Part shown: positions 29,147 to 40,705 of the stretch, in pieces
Position numbering within the stretch: position 1 is the first letter of the stretch
Layout: each line of letters opens with the position of its first letter
DNA from: Pectobacterium fontis
Lineage (GTDB): Bacteria > Pseudomonadota > Gammaproteobacteria > Enterobacterales > Enterobacteriaceae
DNA: 64,000 nt
Direction: 5' to 3'
Assembly: GCF_000803215.1 (NCBI RefSeq)
Contig: NZ_JSXC01000003.1
Coordinates: 28,138-92,137 of the forward strand
Position numbers and translations under genes: made by a program
Notes under the pieces: model-generated
Seen by the model: only the letters and a program-made list of their open reading frames with translations
Told to the model about the DNA's origin: nothing
Database searches by the model: none

Positions 29147-29167
29147 TGGCATAATTTATGCTTAAAT
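29147..29167 (+). promoter_or_regulatory. Overlapping sigma-54 and sigma-70 promoter of glmZ
   Basis: TGGCATAATTTATGCT matches the -24/-12 consensus (GG and GC ten bases apart; one mismatch in TTGCW). The following TTAAAT (29162-29167) can act as a sigma-70 -10 box for the same start near 29174. Confidence 0.75.
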
Positions 29168-29173
29168 AAGTGG

Positions 29174-29383
29174 GTAGATGCTCATTCCACCTTCTATGTT
29201 TGCTTCGGCTTCATAATCCTGGGAATGACGCAGAGCCAATTTGAGGTGCCTATCGTCCAACTCCAGATGAAGATGCAAATCTCCATCGGGCCTTTCGGAC
29301 ATAACGTTGAGTGAGGCACCATTCTGTTGTCTGACAGACCTGATATTTTCAACGCTTACCGTTTATCGGTAAGCGTTTTTTTT
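29174..29383 (+). ncRNA. glmZ: GlmZ small regulatory RNA
   Basis: A trans-acting sRNA that base-pairs with the glmS leader, with Hfq, to activate glucosamine-6-phosphate synthase; it is destroyed through RapZ and RNase E unless GlmY titrates RapZ. The sequence matches E. coli GlmZ in blocks: GTAGATGCTCATTCCA at the 5' end, GGAATGACGCAGAGCC, and the target-pairing region ACATAACGTTGAGTGA (29301-29316), then GTTGTCTGACAGACCTG. It ends in a hairpin AACGCTTACCG/CGGTAAGCGTT with a T run to 29383. At about 210 nt it has the expected length, and it lies next to hemY as in E. coli. Confidence 0.95.
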
Positions 29384-29441
29384 CGTCTGTTAAAAATGTG
29401 CGGTAACGGCCTTCTGCCGCGCTTTACGCAACCGGGCATAA

Positions 29442-29468
29442 AAGAAAAAGGCTCCCAAAAGGAGCCTT
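29442..29468 (-). terminator. Terminator of the hemCDXY operon
   Basis: On the minus strand AAGGCTCC-TTTTG-GGAGCCTT is followed by TTTCTTTT, beginning about 20 bases after the hemY stop codon. Confidence 0.85.
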
Positions 29469-29486
29469 ATACAAGGAATGTGGCGG

Positions 29487-30686
29487 TTAGTCGGCAGGCT
29501 GCTGTAGCGTGAGCAACAGCCCTTCGCGCCGCATTTGCGCCGCTTCATCCGGCAGATGCAGCCGTTCCAGCGCATCGGCGCGCCAGGCGTAATCATAAGC
29601 GTCCGGGCGCAGTTCCAACGCGGTGCGGAAGGCATCGCTGGCTTGTTGCCATTCGCCGTGCTTCATCAGCAACTGCCCTAACGTGCTACTGAGCAACGGG
29701 GTTGCGCCATGTTGCTTGATGTACTGATGCAGCATTTTTTCCAACTGTTCCGGGTTGCCGGCTTTGAGACGTGGCATCTGTAGGATCAAGCGTTCGTCAT
29801 ACTGACGTTTGAGACCGTCGAGAATGATTTTCTGCGCAGTGTCGTGATCGTCACATTCGATCAAATGCTCGGCCATCGCGACCTGAAGCGGGATCTCGTG
29901 GCGCACTTTACGGCTCTGGTTATTCCACCACGACTTCAGCCCTTCGCTGCCGTCATCCGCCATCGCCTGATTCATCATGCCGATATAGGCTTGCTGTTGC
30001 AGATCCAGCAAACGCGCCTCAGGGTACAGGTTGATCTTGCGCATCGCAGGCAGAATATCCAGCAAAGCGCTGTAGGCGTGGGTGCGCAGGAAAGCTTGTT
30101 CAGCCAGACGTAGCACTTCAGGGTGGCGAGGCGCGACTTCCAGCAGCCTGTCCACGCCGTGGCGGGCGGCATGATCTTCATTACGCGCTAACTGGATGCG
30201 TACGCGCGTGATATCCACGGGAAGTTGATCGGTATCTGCAACCTCGGCGGCGCGTTCCAGATATTGCTTGGTGCGGAATTCGTCACCGCGTTGCTGCGCG
30301 GCCTCGGCGGCCAGCAGATAGTTAACCACGGGCTGTTCTGCATGGTCGGCATTGCGGGTCAGCAGTTTCTCTACCTGTAAATAATCTCCTTCGGCCAGCT
30401 TGAGCAGTGCGGCTTTAGTCTGTTTTCTGGCACGGCTGCGTTTGCGGCCGAGGAACCAGCCTCGTGTGCGGGCTCCGGTACGAAAGAGCCGACGGAGTAC
30501 CCATTCGACTGCCAGAAAGGCGAGGAGAAACAGTACCAGCATAATGACCAGAGCAGTCACGCTGGTTGTAATGTCATAGTTATCCGTCTGGATCAAGACG
30601 TAACCTTGATGGCCAGCGACGATCGGGCCGATCACCACGCCTGCGATGAGGATCAGGAACAGCAATAAGACTTTCAGCATGCTCAC
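29487..30686 (-). CDS. hemY: HemY, tetratricopeptide inner-membrane protein of the heme operon
   Basis: This 399-residue protein has two N-terminal membrane helices ([20 protein letters not shown] and the next near residues 41-64) and a TPR-type helical body. It is not the oxygen-dependent protoporphyrinogen oxidase of Bacillus that shares the name. Its role near heme synthesis is not settled. It overlaps hemX by four bases and ends the hemCDXY operon. Confidence 0.93.
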   Translation of the reverse strand: MSMLKVLLLFLILIAGVVIGPIVAGHQGYVLIQTDNYDITTSVTALVIMLVLFLLAFLAVEWVLRRLFRTGARTRGWFLGRKRSRARKQTKAALLKLAEGDYLQVEKLLTRNADHAEQPVVNYLLAAEAAQQRGDEFRTKQYLERAAEVADTDQLPVDITRVRIQLARNEDHAARHGVDRLLEVAPRHPEVLRLAEQAFLRTHAYSALLDILPAMRKINLYPEARLLDLQQQAYIGMMNQAMADDGSEGLKSWWNNQSRKVRHEIPLQVAMAEHLIECDDHDTAQKIILDGLKRQYDERLILQMPRLKAGNPEQLEKMLHQYIKQHGATPLLSSTLGQLLMKHGEWQQASDAFRTALELRPDAYDYAWRADALERLHLPDEAAQMRREGLLLTLQQPAD

Positions 30687-31807
30687 TCTCCTTGCTGTGT
30701 GGCTGGTGTTTGAGCCAGTAGGTTACGAACGCGCGTTTGCATCAGTTTTTCCAACAGCACCTGACTTTGTAGCTCAGTGGGGACATCCAGTGAAACTGAC
30801 TGCTGGCTTAACGCATCAAGCTGATCCAAGAAGGCCTGCGTGGTGGGATCGGTGGTATCGAAGTAGGCACGAACCCAGGTAGCTGCCGTTTCCAGCGACT
30901 GTTTGTACACTTCATTCTGGTGGCGGGGAATCGCCTGTGCGGCAACCAGCAGACGTGAGCGGATGTTTTCGCGCAGATACACATCCTGATTCGGTGCCAG
31001 CAGCGGTTCTGCGGTGCTGTCACGACGGCGGATGGTGATGAAATCAGCCATGAAATTGTGCCAACTTTTGCTCAGATTCTGGCGCCACTCGCTCAAAGAA
31101 GCAGAAAGCTCCGTGCTGTTGGTATCCATCGGCGCTTCATCGGTATTGTTATCGGCGAGCGGCAAGTTGTCCAACTGATCGGTAAGTTGGTTCACTTTCA
31201 GGATCATGCCGTCAAAATCGATCTGGCTTACGCCAGCCAGTGCACCGATGTCACTGGTCAACGCACGGCGGATTTCTATCAAACTGGGATCATTCATTTC
31301 CGCGATACTGGCATCCGCACTTTTCAGCAACGCGCCTGCGGTGGTGACATCTTTGTCGCTCCACAGCTTACGCCCCGCCAGTTTTACCAGAAAATCGGCC
31401 TGTGCGATCAGCCAGGTATTGGTGTCATGGCTGGAAAGCGCCGTCAGCTTATCGCGCAACTCGTCCGACTGACGTGTTAGCGATTCAAGACGTTGCGTAG
31501 CGGTGTCTTGTACTTTGCTTTGCTGCTGCTGAGCGTCCTGCCACTGTTGCTGCTCCTGTTTGTGCTGTTGCTGCAAAGCGTTTAGCTGTGCTTCAAGACG
31601 TTGAAGCGCGGCGGTTTCCCGCTGCGTCTGCTGGTGCCCGTGGTAATACAGTCCAGCGCCGATGGCCAGTGCAATCACAATCGCGATAGCTCCCAGCACG
31701 GCACCACTACGCTTGGGTTGCGCTACAGGATCCTGCTGCTGATGCGCGGGTTCAACCCGTTCAGCAACCTCGTCGGATGGAGCTGTGGGGGTATTGTGTT
31801 CCGTCAT
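30683..31807 (-). CDS. hemX: HemX, membrane-anchored protein of the heme operon
   Basis: This 374-residue protein has a polar N terminus, a single membrane helix near residues 35-54 ([20 protein letters not shown]) and then a Gln-rich coiled coil (residues about 58-120) facing the periplasm. It was once annotated as uroporphyrin-III C-methyltransferase, but no methyltransferase motif is visible. It lies between hemD and hemY. Confidence 0.92.
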   Translation of the reverse strand: MTEHNTPTAPSDEVAERVEPAHQQQDPVAQPKRSGAVLGAIAIVIALAIGAGLYYHGHQQTQRETAALQRLEAQLNALQQQHKQEQQQWQDAQQQQSKVQDTATQRLESLTRQSDELRDKLTALSSHDTNTWLIAQADFLVKLAGRKLWSDKDVTTAGALLKSADASIAEMNDPSLIEIRRALTSDIGALAGVSQIDFDGMILKVNQLTDQLDNLPLADNNTDEAPMDTNSTELSASLSEWRQNLSKSWHNFMADFITIRRRDSTAEPLLAPNQDVYLRENIRSRLLVAAQAIPRHQNEVYKQSLETAATWVRAYFDTTDPTTQAFLDQLDALSQQSVSLDVPTELQSQVLLEKLMQTRVRNLLAQTPATQQGE

Positions 31808-31830
31808 AATGGTACATCCTATGATCAGGT

Positions 31831-32571
31831 TTATTGTAGTGCGCGCACGAGCGCATCATTATCGGCGTTATCGGCCACCCGGATATCGCGCCAACCAAGC
31901 TGGTTCGCCTGTTCTGCGAGCCGTTCGCTGACGACGATCAACTGGCAACCGAGTAACCAGGAAGCCCGATAGTAATCAGGTACTAAAGTATAGATCCGTT
32001 GTAGCATTTCTCCGCTGGTAATGACCAGTTTGTCGATGCCTATTTGTTGCCAGTGGCGGCTTTGCTCTGGCCCGTCATAGTGAACGTCGCTGCGTTGATA
32101 ACATTCACAGTAAGTCACCTGTGCGCCGCGTTCGGTTAGCGTTTCTCCCAATAGTTCTCTTCCGCCGTTCCCGCGCAGCAATAGTGCCTGTTTTCCAGAA
32201 ACGTCTTGCAGGTCAGGGAGTTGCAAGAGTGTTTCGCTGGTTTCACGCTCAGGCGGATAGGCTACAGGGTGGGCGCTGATTTTATGCAGCGCCAGTGCCG
32301 TGGTGCGACCAATGGCATAATACGCGAGGTGGGCGGGCCAGTGCATGCCAGCGCGTGTCAGCATAGGATCGGCGTAATGAACGGCGTGTTGCGAGAGTGC
32401 AAATACCAGATCGCCAGCGTGTAATGATTGTAATCGTGCAGGCAGGCTGACGAGTTCGTGCCCAGGGGAAAACTCGATCAGCGGGCTGTGCCAGGCGTTA
32501 TAGCCGAGCTTGCTTAAACGGGTCACCAGTTGTTCGCCAGTCGGTGACGGACGGGTAACTAGGATCGTCAT
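31831..32571 (-). CDS. hemD: Uroporphyrinogen-III synthase
   Basis: It cyclises hydroxymethylbilane with inversion of ring D to uroporphyrinogen III, the branch point to heme, siroheme and B12. The 246-residue protein starts [20 protein letters not shown], the usual HemD opening, and has the two-lobed low-conservation pattern with a Tyr in [13 protein letters not shown]. It overlaps hemC by four bases. Confidence 0.95.
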   Translation of the reverse strand: MTILVTRPSPTGEQLVTRLSKLGYNAWHSPLIEFSPGHELVSLPARLQSLHAGDLVFALSQHAVHYADPMLTRAGMHWPAHLAYYAIGRTTALALHKISAHPVAYPPERETSETLLQLPDLQDVSGKQALLLRGNGGRELLGETLTERGAQVTYCECYQRSDVHYDGPEQSRHWQQIGIDKLVITSGEMLQRIYTLVPDYYRASWLLGCQLIVVSERLAEQANQLGWRDIRVADNADNDALVRALQ

Positions 32572-33509
32572 GATGAACCTGACCCATGATAAACGGCCTG
32601 AAGGATAGCGCTGGCGCCTTTTGCTAATAGCTCTTCAGCCAGTGCAATCCCGATGTGTTCGGCGTCGGAGACGCTGCCTCTCCGTTCACCAACAATCATT
32701 TGGCTGCCATCCGGTGCGCCAACCAGCGCTCGCAACCACAATGTATCGCCTTCCAGTTCGGCGTAGCTGCCAATCGGCACCTGACAGCCGCCTTCAAGAC
32801 GCACGTTCATGGCGCGTTCAGCCGCTACCCGAGCGGCGGTCGCGCGGTGATTCAATGGGGCAAGGAGCTGACGAATGCGGGCATCCTCTAAACGGCATTC
32901 GATGCCGATAGCGCCTTGTCCAACGGCAGGCAGTGATTCTTCCGGGCTTAACGCATAGCGGATACGTTCTTCAAGACCGAGACGTTTCAGACCCGCGACG
33001 GCAAGAATAATGGCGTCATACTCGCCGTTGTCCAGTTTTGCCAGACGCGTTCCAACATTGCCGCGTAAATCACGAATCACTAGGTCGGGACGCCGCGCGC
33101 GTAGCTGACACTGGCGACGCAGGCTGGATGTGCCGACACAACTGCCTTTCGGTAACTGTTCGAGGTTGTCGTAGCGGTTGGAGACAAAGGCATCACGCGG
33201 ATCGTCGCGCTCGCAAATGGTGGTCAGGCCGAGGCCTTCGGGGAATTCAACCGGCACATCTTTCATCGAGTGGACGGCGATATCGGCGCGCCCTTCAAGC
33301 AGCGCCAGCTCAAGCTCTTTAACAAATAGCCCTTTACCGCCGACCTTGGCCAGCGGCGTGTCCAGGATGATGTCGCCGCGCGTCACCATCGGCACAAGCT
33401 CCACGGGCAAATCAGGGTAAAGATGATTCAGACGTTGCTGAACATGTCGTGCTTGCCATAGCGCTAGCGGGCTTTGTCGGGTGGCAATTCTAATCATATT
33501 GGCTAACAT
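32568..33509 (-). CDS. hemC: Porphobilinogen deaminase (hydroxymethylbilane synthase)
   Basis: It polymerises four porphobilinogens to hydroxymethylbilane on a covalent dipyrromethane cofactor. The 313-residue protein has [11 protein letters not shown] at the N terminus, SLRRQCQL and GNVGTRL in the substrate-binding site, and the cofactor Cys in [13 protein letters not shown] at 33509 is chosen because it aligns with E. coli HemC; the frame stays open another 70 codons upstream without similarity. It is divergent from cyaA, as in E. coli. Confidence 0.96.
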   Translation of the reverse strand: MLANMIRIATRQSPLALWQARHVQQRLNHLYPDLPVELVPMVTRGDIILDTPLAKVGGKGLFVKELELALLEGRADIAVHSMKDVPVEFPEGLGLTTICERDDPRDAFVSNRYDNLEQLPKGSCVGTSSLRRQCQLRARRPDLVIRDLRGNVGTRLAKLDNGEYDAIILAVAGLKRLGLEERIRYALSPEESLPAVGQGAIGIECRLEDARIRQLLAPLNHRATAARVAAERAMNVRLEGGCQVPIGSYAELEGDTLWLRALVGAPDGSQMIVGERRGSVSDAEHIGIALAEELLAKGASAILQAVYHGSGSS

Positions 33510-33843
33510 GCTTGATACCGTTTTTATCATTTTCCGCCATCGTATCATTGATGGTGCATTGGTGTCAGGTTGTGGGCAGGCGCGGCGCGTTGCTAAAACG
33601 GGGTCAAATCCGAGTGCCACACGTTGAGTAAAAGAAGCGGTGCTGATACTGTTGGGTAGGGAAATTCGTAATAAAGCAAGATAGACAAGTCTAACTTTCT
33701 TTACTTTCTTTACGCCCAATCAGCAAGGTGTTAAATTGATCACGTTTCCAGCAATAATCCGCTAAACATTCTTCTAATTTCATCATGGCGGATGTGGAAC
33801 ACGGGGTTTTTCTAGGCACTGGGATAAATCAGGCGAAACTGTC
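33510..33843. promoter_or_regulatory. hemC-cyaA divergent control region with CRP site
   Basis: This 334-base gap has no gene. At 33729-33744 TGTTA-AATTGA-TCACG, in the context AAGGTGTTAAATTGATCACG, is nearly identical to the CRP site of the E. coli cyaA promoter P2. CRP-cAMP would repress cyaA there in a feedback loop. The hemC promoter must lie in the other half, but I cannot pick it with confidence. Confidence 0.75.
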
Positions 33844-36402
33844 TTGTACTTCTACATCGAGACTTTGAAGCAAAGACTGGATGCGATCAACCAACTGCGT
33901 GTTGACCGTGCTCTGGGAGCAATGAAACCCGCTTTTCAGCAGGTTTACAGTCTTTTGCCCATTTTATTACATCATCATCACCCGTTGATGCCCGGCTACC
34001 TTGAAGGCAAGGTGCCTCACGGTATCTGCACTCACACGCCCGATGAAAAACAACAACAGTACCTTGATGGCATCGCGTTGCGTTGGGGTCAGTTTGACAC
34101 GTCTCATCCGCAGGGTGAGCTACCGATCACCGGCATCTATTCCATGGGCAGCACCTCGTCTATCGGGCAGAGCTGTAGCTCCGATCTTGATATCTGGGTG
34201 TGCCATCAATCCTGGTTGGATAGCGAAGAGCGCCAGCTTCTACAGAAAAAATGTACGCTGTTGGAGCAGTGGGCGGCATCGCAAGGCGCTGAGGTCAGTT
34301 TCTTCCTGATGGATGAAAGCCGCTTCCGCCACAATGAAAGTGGCAGCCTGAGTGGCGAAGACTGCGGCACTATGCAGCACATCCTGTTACTTGATGAATT
34401 CTACCGTACCGCCGTGCGTATGGCGGGTAAGCGTATTCTGTGGAACATGGTGCCGGTCGAAGAAGAATCCCACTACGACGAATATGTGTTATCGCTTTAC
34501 TCGCAGGGGGCGCTGGCACCTAACGAGTGGATGGATTTAGGCGGGTTAAGTACGCTGTCGGCGGAAGAGTATTTCGGCGCGAGCCTCTGGCAGCTTTATA
34601 AGAGCATCGATTCTCCGTATAAAGCCGTACTGAAAACGCTGTTGCTGGAAGCCTATTCCTGGGAATATCCAGATACCAGCCTGCTGTCGACTGAAATTAA
34701 AAAACGCCTGCATGACGGAGAGATCGTCTCTTTCGGTCTCGATCCATACTGCATGATGCTGGATCGCGTGACGCGCTATCTGACGGCGATCAACGATCCC
34801 ACGCGTCTCGATCTGGCGCGTCGCTGTTTCTACTTAAAAGTGTGTGAAAAGCTCTCCAGAGAAAAAGCCTGTGTCGGCTGGCGCCGCCAGATTCTGAGCC
34901 AACTGGTGCAAGAGTGGGGCTGGAGCGAAGAACATCTGGCGATGCTGGATAACCGCGCTAACTGGAAAATAGAACAGGTACGCGAAGCGCACAATGAGCT
35001 GTTGGATGCGATGATGCAGACCTATCGCAACCTGATTCGCTTTGCGCGTCGTAATAATCTGAGCGTCAGTGCCAGCCCGCAGGATATCGGTGTGTTGACC
35101 CGTAAACTGTATGCTGCGTTTGAAGCGCTGCCGGGCAAAGTTACCCTGCTGAACCCACAAATTTCGCCCGATTTGTCGGAGCCAAATTTAACCTTCATTT
35201 ATGTTCCGCCTGGTCGTGCGAACCGTTCTGGCTGGTATCTGTATAATCAGGCGCCGTCAATGGACGCGATCATTAGCCATCAGCCGCTGGAATATAACCG
35301 CTATCTGAACAAGCTGGTGGCGTGGGCCTATTTTAATGGTCTGCTGACGCCAGGTACGCGTCTGTATATTAAAGGCAGCGAACTGTGCGATATCACGCGC
35401 CTGCAAGCACTGGTGGACGATGTGGCCAGCCATTTCCCGTTGCGTTTGCCCGCACCGACGCCGAAGGCGCTGTACAGCCCGTGTGAAATTCGTCATTTGG
35501 CGATTATCGTCAATCTGGAACACGACCCGACGGCGGCTTTCCGCAATCAGGTGGTACATTTCGATTTCCGTCACCTGGATGTGTTCAGCTTCGGCCAGCA
35601 GCAACAGTGTTTGGTTGGCAGTATCGACCTGCTGTACCGCAACTCCTGGAACGAAGTGCGTACGCTGCATTTCAGCGGGGAGCAGGCGGTGTTGGAAGCG
35701 CTCAAAACCATTCTGGGCAAAATGCATCAGGATGCGGCGCTGCCGGAATCACTGGAAGTGTTCTGCTACAGCCAGCATCTGCGCGGGCTGATTCGTACTC
35801 GTGTGCAGCAATTGGTGTCCGAATGCATTGAGCTACGTCTGACCAGTACGCGTCAGCAGGAGCCTGGGCGCTTCAAAGCGGTGAAAGTGGCGGGGCAAAC
35901 CTGGGGATTGTTCTTCGAGCGCCTCAGCGTATCGGTGCAGAAGCTGGAAAATGCGGTCGAGTTTTATGGCGCGATTTCCAACAACAAACTGCAAGGCCAG
36001 CCGGTTCAGGTTGAAACCAACCATGTGCATTTACCTCCAGTGGTTGATGGCGTCGCCAGTGAAGGGATCATCCAATTCTTCTTTGAAGATCTGACTGAAA
36101 ATCAGGGCTTTAATATCTATATTCTGGATGAGTCTAACCGCGTTGAGGTCTATCATCACTGTGAAGGCAGCAAAGAAGAGCTGGTACGTGATGTCAGCCG
36201 TTTCTATTCGTCCTCGCACGATCGCTTTACCTATGGCTCCAGCTTTATCAATTTCAACCTGCCGCAGTTCTACCAAATTGTACAGTTGGATGGCCGTACG
36301 CAGGTGATCCCGTTCCGCAGCAGCGCGCTTTCTCATTTGTGCATTACCCCAGTGGTAGATGATGAGGCGGCTGCGATGCAGCAGCGGCTACAAATCCTAT
36401 AG
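33844..36402 (+). CDS. cyaA: Class I adenylate cyclase
   Basis: It makes cAMP from ATP in the cytoplasm and is activated through the glucose PTS enzyme EIIA-Glc. The 852-residue protein is close to E. coli CyaA along its length. The catalytic N-terminal half has the nucleotidyltransferase motif [20 protein letters not shown] near residues 100-120, and the C-terminal half is the glucose-sensitive regulatory domain. The start codon is TTG at 33844 ([20 protein letters not shown]), as in E. coli, where the weak codon limits expression. It ends 48 bases before the MFS gene. Confidence 0.97.
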   Translation: MYFYIETLKQRLDAINQLRVDRALGAMKPAFQQVYSLLPILLHHHHPLMPGYLEGKVPHGICTHTPDEKQQQYLDGIALRWGQFDTSHPQGELPITGIYSMGSTSSIGQSCSSDLDIWVCHQSWLDSEERQLLQKKCTLLEQWAASQGAEVSFFLMDESRFRHNESGSLSGEDCGTMQHILLLDEFYRTAVRMAGKRILWNMVPVEEESHYDEYVLSLYSQGALAPNEWMDLGGLSTLSAEEYFGASLWQLYKSIDSPYKAVLKTLLLEAYSWEYPDTSLLSTEIKKRLHDGEIVSFGLDPYCMMLDRVTRYLTAINDPTRLDLARRCFYLKVCEKLSREKACVGWRRQILSQLVQEWGWSEEHLAMLDNRANWKIEQVREAHNELLDAMMQTYRNLIRFARRNNLSVSASPQDIGVLTRKLYAAFEALPGKVTLLNPQISPDLSEPNLTFIYVPPGRANRSGWYLYNQAPSMDAIISHQPLEYNRYLNKLVAWAYFNGLLTPGTRLYIKGSELCDITRLQALVDDVASHFPLRLPAPTPKALYSPCEIRHLAIIVNLEHDPTAAFRNQVVHFDFRHLDVFSFGQQQQCLVGSIDLLYRNSWNEVRTLHFSGEQAVLEALKTILGKMHQDAALPESLEVFCYSQHLRGLIRTRVQQLVSECIELRLTSTRQQEPGRFKAVKVAGQTWGLFFERLSVSVQKLENAVEFYGAISNNKLQGQPVQVETNHVHLPPVVDGVASEGIIQFFFEDLTENQGFNIYILDESNRVEVYHHCEGSKEELVRDVSRFYSSSHDRFTYGSSFINFNLPQFYQIVQLDGRTQVIPFRSSALSHLCITPVVDDEAAAMQQRLQIL

Positions 36403-36450
36403 TGGTTTTCTGACACTCAGCTTTCGGCGTATTCAGAAAGGGATGTATTG

Positions 36451-37629
36451 ATGGATTCGTTGCAACGTCGAAATTTGATACTGCTGGCGCTCGGGCAAGG
36501 GCTGACCGGCAGTATTATTTCTCTGATGACTCTCTGTTCTACGCTGGTTGGCGTATCGATGACGCCTATTCCGCTACTGACCACATTACCGATTACCGCA
36601 ACGGTATGTGGTGCGGCGTTGACGATTTATGTCGTTTCTTCATTGATGACGAAATATGGCAGGCGCAATGCGTTCATCATCGGCACGTTGCTCGGGCTGG
36701 CGGGGGCGCTTTTGGCAGCGCTGGCGATTGTACTGCACAACTTCTTTCTCTTTGTGTTGGCGACGTTTGTTCTGGGGATGTCCTGCGCCTTCAATACTTA
36801 TTATCGTTTCGCGGCTGCCGAAATCTTTACCGATAATCAGCAGAAAAACCGGGCGATCTCATGGGTGATCAGTGGCGGCATTCTGGGTGGTTTCCTCGGT
36901 CCGTTTGCTGCCAGCCAGTCTGCTCAACTCTGGGAAGCGTACCCGTTTTTCGGCAGCTTTATCGCCGCCGCCTGCATCTGTGTTATTACATCACTGCTGC
37001 TGCTTGGCCTTAAACTGCCCCCGATGCCGACGGCCAGCGCTCAGCGCAGTGAACCGCTGGCGTCAATCCTGAAAAGCCGGGCATTTGTGTTAGGTACGGC
37101 GAGCTGTTCCGTCGGGTTTGTCGTGATGACGTTATTGATGAATTCAGTGCCGCTAGCAATGCATCAACATCACTTTTCCGTCAGCCACAGCGCGACGGTG
37201 TTGCAATGGCATTTTGTGGCTATGTATGCGCCAGCGCTGCTGTTAGTGATATTGGCGAAACGGTTGACGCCGATTCAGGTGATGGCGATCGGTATGGGGT
37301 GTAACGTCATCGGCATGGCGGTCGCGCTGAGCGGTGTAACGTTCTGGCATTTTCTCGTTGCGCTGGTGCTGTTTGGTATCGGGTGGGCGTTTATGTTCAA
37401 CGGCGGGACGTTTATGCTGAACGCGTTTACCCATTCCGTGCATAAATCCCGTTTGCAGGGCATTAACTCGCTGGTGATTTACCTGCCCAACGCGCTGGCG
37501 TCGCTGTCTGCCGGTAGCCTGATGGCGCTGACCAGCGGCTGGCCGCTGGTGAATATGGTCGGCGCGGGTATCCTGCTTTTGCTGGCACTGGCGCTGATAT
37601 TACGGGGTCGGCGCATTTATCCGAACTGA
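36451..37629 (+). CDS. MFS transporter, substrate unknown
   Basis: A 392-residue major facilitator with twelve hydrophobic segments. Visible MFS features are the loop 2-3 motif ([16 protein letters not shown], residues about 65-80) and [13 protein letters not shown] charged residues in helix 4-5. ATG at 36451 is preceded by AAAGGGATG; TTG at 36448 is also possible. It is not in the E. coli cyaA-cyaY interval, so it is an insertion or relic. Its stop lies 13 bases inside the end of convergent cyaY. I cannot name the substrate. Confidence 0.8.
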   Translation: MDSLQRRNLILLALGQGLTGSIISLMTLCSTLVGVSMTPIPLLTTLPITATVCGAALTIYVVSSLMTKYGRRNAFIIGTLLGLAGALLAALAIVLHNFFLFVLATFVLGMSCAFNTYYRFAAAEIFTDNQQKNRAISWVISGGILGGFLGPFAASQSAQLWEAYPFFGSFIAAACICVITSLLLLGLKLPPMPTASAQRSEPLASILKSRAFVLGTASCSVGFVVMTLLMNSVPLAMHQHHFSVSHSATVLQWHFVAMYAPALLLVILAKRLTPIQVMAIGMGCNVIGMAVALSGVTFWHFLVALVLFGIGWAFMFNGGTFMLNAFTHSVHKSRLQGINSLVIYLPNALASLSAGSLMALTSGWPLVNMVGAGILLLLALALILRGRRIYPN

Positions 37630-37937
37630 ACGGTTTCCCCGGCCTGAGCCGAACTGGCGGATGACAGCAGCGTAATAAAGTCTTCACCGCTGCGATCGCA
37701 TATCCAGCGCTCCGCCTGACGGTTGAAATGGTAGCCGCCCGTTTTGGTCGCCAGCCAGATTTGGTGCAGCGGCTCCTGCCGATTAATCACGATTTTGCTG
37801 CCATTCTCAAAACTCAGCGTCATCACGCCGCCGTTGGTTTCATAATCGATATCGGCATCACCTTCAAACCGATCTAACGTTTCCTCCAACTGAAGCATGA
37901 GTTCGTCGGCTAATTGGTGGAACTCGCTATCGTTCAT
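37617..37937 (-). CDS. cyaY: Iron-sulfur cluster assembly protein CyaY (bacterial frataxin)
   Basis: A small iron-binding protein that modulates IscS during Fe-S cluster assembly. The 106 residues equal the family length: an acidic first helix ([20 protein letters not shown]) with Asp/Glu iron ligands, then the beta-sheet ([27 protein letters not shown]) and GGYHF. It is convergent with the MFS gene and divergent from lptM. Confidence 0.96.
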   Translation of the reverse strand: MNDSEFHQLADELMLQLEETLDRFEGDADIDYETNGGVMTLSFENGSKIVINRQEPLHQIWLATKTGGYHFNRQAERWICDRSGEDFITLLSSASSAQAGETVQFG

Positions 37938-38014
37938 TTTCGATTCCTATTGATTTTCATGATCCACCTGCGATTATAGAGAGCATATGAGTATTAATGA
38001 CAGGTCTTAACGTG

Positions 38015-38182
38015 ATGAAGAACGTATTTCGCCAGTTTTTTCTGGTGTTAGCAGTAGTGAGTTTATTCGGTTGCGGCCTGAAAGGTCCGTTGTATATGCC
38101 TGCCGATGGCAAATCCGGTGCGTCAACGACTCAGCAGAATGAGAATCAGCCGCCGCAAAAGAAAGCGTCCATGCACCCTTAA
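38015..38182 (+). CDS. lptM: Small lipoprotein LptM (YifL)
   Basis: This 55-residue outer-membrane lipoprotein assists disulfide maturation of LptD in the LPS transport machine. ATG at 38015 gives MKNVFRQFFLVLAVVSLFG followed by Cys20 in the lipobox LFGC and the conserved CGLKGPLYMP just after it. The rest is a low-complexity Gln/Asn/Lys tail. An upstream in-frame ATG at 37997 would add six residues before the signal peptide. It precedes dapF as in E. coli. Confidence 0.92.
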   Translation: MKNVFRQFFLVLAVVSLFGCGLKGPLYMPADGKSGASTTQQNENQPPQKKASMHP

Positions 38183-38247
38183 TGCGTGACGACAAGAATA
38201 GCTAACAGGTCACGCGCCCGGTTAAATCAGCGGGGGGAGTCAGGATA

Positions 38248-39072
38248 ATGCAGTTCGCTAAAATGCACGGATTAGGCAACGATTTCATGGTTGTTGATGC
38301 CGTTACGCAAAACGTTTATTTTTCACCCGAATTGATTCGTCGTTTGGCGGATCGGCACTGCGGTGTGGGGTTTGACCAACTGTTGGTGGTTGAACCGCCT
38401 TACGATCCTGAACTGGATTTCCATTACCGCATCTTCAACGCGGATGGTAGCGAAGTAGCGCAGTGCGGTAATGGCGCGCGCTGCTTTGCGCGTTTTGTCC
38501 GTCTGAAAGGGCTGACTAACAAACGTGATATCGCGGTGAGTACGCAGACGGGCCGCATGGTGCTGTCTGTGACGGATGATGAACTGGTGCGCGTCAACAT
38601 GGGTGAACCGAATTTCGAGCCGCAACAGGTGCCGTTTCGCGCGGTCAAAGCGGAGAAAACCTACATCATGCGCGCCGATGAACACACGGTGCTGTGTGGC
38701 GTGGTATCGATGGGTAACCCGCACTGTGTGATTCAGGTTGAGGATGTGGAAACTGCCAAGGTGGAAACGCTGGGGCCGCTGTTGGAAAGCCATGAGCGTT
38801 TTCCTGAGCGTGCCAACATCGGTTTTATGCAGGTTGTCGATACGCAGACTGTCCGTTTGCGCGTGTACGAGCGCGGAGCGGGAGAAACGCAGGCGTGCGG
38901 TAGCGGTGCCTGTGCTGCCGTAGCCGTAGGGATCCAGCAGGGCTTATTGTCCACGAACGTTCGCGTATCTCTGCCGGGCGGAGAGTTGGATATCCAGTGG
39001 GATGGGCCGGGGCATCCGTTATTCATGACCGGGCCTGCAACGCATGTCTACGATGGATTTATTCATTTATGA
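38248..39072 (+). CDS. dapF: Diaminopimelate epimerase
   Basis: It converts LL- to meso-diaminopimelate for peptidoglycan and lysine, using two Cys as acid and base. The 274 residues equal E. coli. Cys73 lies in AQCGNGARC and Cys217 in [12 protein letters not shown]. It starts the dapF-yigA-xerC-yigB operon and overlaps the next gene by four bases. Confidence 0.97.
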   Translation: MQFAKMHGLGNDFMVVDAVTQNVYFSPELIRRLADRHCGVGFDQLLVVEPPYDPELDFHYRIFNADGSEVAQCGNGARCFARFVRLKGLTNKRDIAVSTQTGRMVLSVTDDELVRVNMGEPNFEPQQVPFRAVKAEKTYIMRADEHTVLCGVVSMGNPHCVIQVEDVETAKVETLGPLLESHERFPERANIGFMQVVDTQTVRLRVYERGAGETQACGSGACAAVAVGIQQGLLSTNVRVSLPGGELDIQWDGPGHPLFMTGPATHVYDGFIHL

Positions 39073-39773
39073 AGAATGTCGAGGAACAGGCAGAGCGCGA
39101 GATCGCACTCAGTGACGAGATGGTTTTGCAGTTCCTGCAACAGAACCCCGATTTTTTTATCCGCAATGCGCGTCCCGTTGAACAGATGCGCATTCCTCAC
39201 CCCGTTCGGGGCACGGTGTCGCTGGTGGAATGGCAACTGGCACGTCAACGTAACCACATCACGCAGCTTGAGGAAGAAATTACGCTGCTGATGGAACAAG
39301 CGGGGGCGAATGAAGTGTTGTTCAATCGCCTGCTGGGATTACAAACCGAACTGGCGGCGGCAGATAGCCTGACGGATATGCTGGATCGGTTGCAGCGCTG
39401 GGCGCGTCAGCTTGGTCTGGCGGGGGCAACCGTTCGTCTGTTCAGCGACAAATGGCGCATTGGTGCGCCGTCTGATTTTACCCACCTTGGGCTTAACCGC
39501 TCCACGTTTGAGCCGTTGCGCATTCAGCGTTTCGGGCAGCATAACCATTATTTGGGCAGCCTGAACGGGCCGGAATTGTTACTGCTGTTACCGCAGGCCA
39601 GACAGGTCGGCTCGGTTGCGCTATCGCTGATGGGGAATCACCACGATTTGGGCGTGCTGATTTTCAGCAGCCGTGACAGCCATCACTATCAGGATGGCAT
39701 GGGAACCGTGCTGCTTCAGCAACTGGCGATGATGCTGCCCGCGATGCTGGCGCGCTGGGTTGAGCGGGTATGA
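39069..39773 (+). CDS. yigA: DUF484 family protein YigA
   Basis: A 234-residue protein with a helical N terminus ([15 protein letters not shown]), a coiled coil (residues about 55-85) and a GAF-like C-terminal part. Function is not established; it always travels with xerC. ATG at 39069 overlaps the dapF stop, and its own stop overlaps xerC (ATGA), so translation looks coupled. Confidence 0.92.
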   Translation: MKNVEEQAEREIALSDEMVLQFLQQNPDFFIRNARPVEQMRIPHPVRGTVSLVEWQLARQRNHITQLEEEITLLMEQAGANEVLFNRLLGLQTELAAADSLTDMLDRLQRWARQLGLAGATVRLFSDKWRIGAPSDFTHLGLNRSTFEPLRIQRFGQHNHYLGSLNGPELLLLLPQARQVGSVALSLMGNHHDLGVLIFSSRDSHHYQDGMGTVLLQQLAMMLPAMLARWVERV

Positions 39774-40705
39774 GCCGACAGCCTGCGACACCGGACACGC
39801 CTTCCTCTTCGCCGTTACAAGCCGATGTTGAGGCTTTCCTGCGTTATCTGAAAGTCGAGCGTCAGCTCAGCCCGCTGACACAGAGCAGCTATTTACGTCA
39901 ACTGTCAGCGGTAATCACCCATCTTTCCGTGGCAGGCGTGGTTGACTGGCGCAAGCTGGATGCTGCGGGCGTGCGTTCCGTGGTGTCCCGCAGTAAGCGC
40001 GATGGGCTGCATTCAGGGAGTCTGGCGCTGCGCCTGTCGGCGTTACGCAGTTTTCTCGACTGGATGGTGTCACGCGGTGTGCTGACCGCAAATCCGGCGA
40101 AAGGGATATCCACGCCGCGCGCCGTACGCCCGTTGCCAAAGAATATGGATGTGGATGAGATGGACAGGCTGCTGGAGATCGATCTGGACGATCCGCTCGC
40201 GGTGCGTGACCGCACGATGCTGGAAGTGATGTACGGCGCGGGGCTACGTCTGGCGGAACTGGTGGGCATGGACTGCCAGCATATCGATCTGGCCAGCGGT
40301 GAAGTCTGGGTGATGGGGAAAGGCAGTAAAGAGCGCAAGTTACCGATAGGAAAAACGGCAGTAACCTGGCTGGAACGTTGGCTAGGGCTGCGTGAGCTGT
40401 TTGGCCCGCAGGATGACGCCGTATTTATCTCTAATCAAGGACGACGCATTTCGATGCGCAACGTGCAGAAGCGATTCGCCGAATGGGGGGTTAAGCAGGG
40501 CATCAATAGCCACGTACACCCGCACAAGCTGCGCCACTCCTTTGCGACGCACATGCTGGAATCCAGCGGTGATTTACGGGCGGTGCAAGAGCTGCTCGGC
40601 CACGCGAATCTGTCCACGACGCAGATTTATACCCATCTTGATTTTCAACATTTAGCCTCCGTGTACGATGCTGCGCATCCACGCGCCAAACGAGGGAAAC
40701 CCTGA
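39770..40705 (+). CDS. xerC: Tyrosine recombinase XerC
   Basis: With XerD it resolves chromosome dimers at dif under FtsK control. Catalytic residues are visible: Arg160 (GLRLAEL), His252-x-x-Arg255 (HKLRH), His278 (GHANLS) and Tyr287 (TQIYTHLD). The protein has 311 residues, about a dozen more than E. coli, from a Ser/Pro-rich N-terminal extension. Its neighbours are the standard ones. Confidence 0.97.
   Translation: MSRQPATPDTPSSSPLQADVEAFLRYLKVERQLSPLTQSSYLRQLSAVITHLSVAGVVDWRKLDAAGVRSVVSRSKRDGLHSGSLALRLSALRSFLDWMVSRGVLTANPAKGISTPRAVRPLPKNMDVDEMDRLLEIDLDDPLAVRDRTMLEVMYGAGLRLAELVGMDCQHIDLASGEVWVMGKGSKERKLPIGKTAVTWLERWLGLRELFGPQDDAVFISNQGRRISMRNVQKRFAEWGVKQGINSHVHPHKLRHSFATHMLESSGDLRAVQELLGHANLSTTQIYTHLDFQHLASVYDAAHPRAKRGKP

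Noticed and set aside
33510..33719. 70-residue N-terminal extension of hemC
   Set aside because: The extension has no similarity to HemC and would cover the hemC-cyaA control region.
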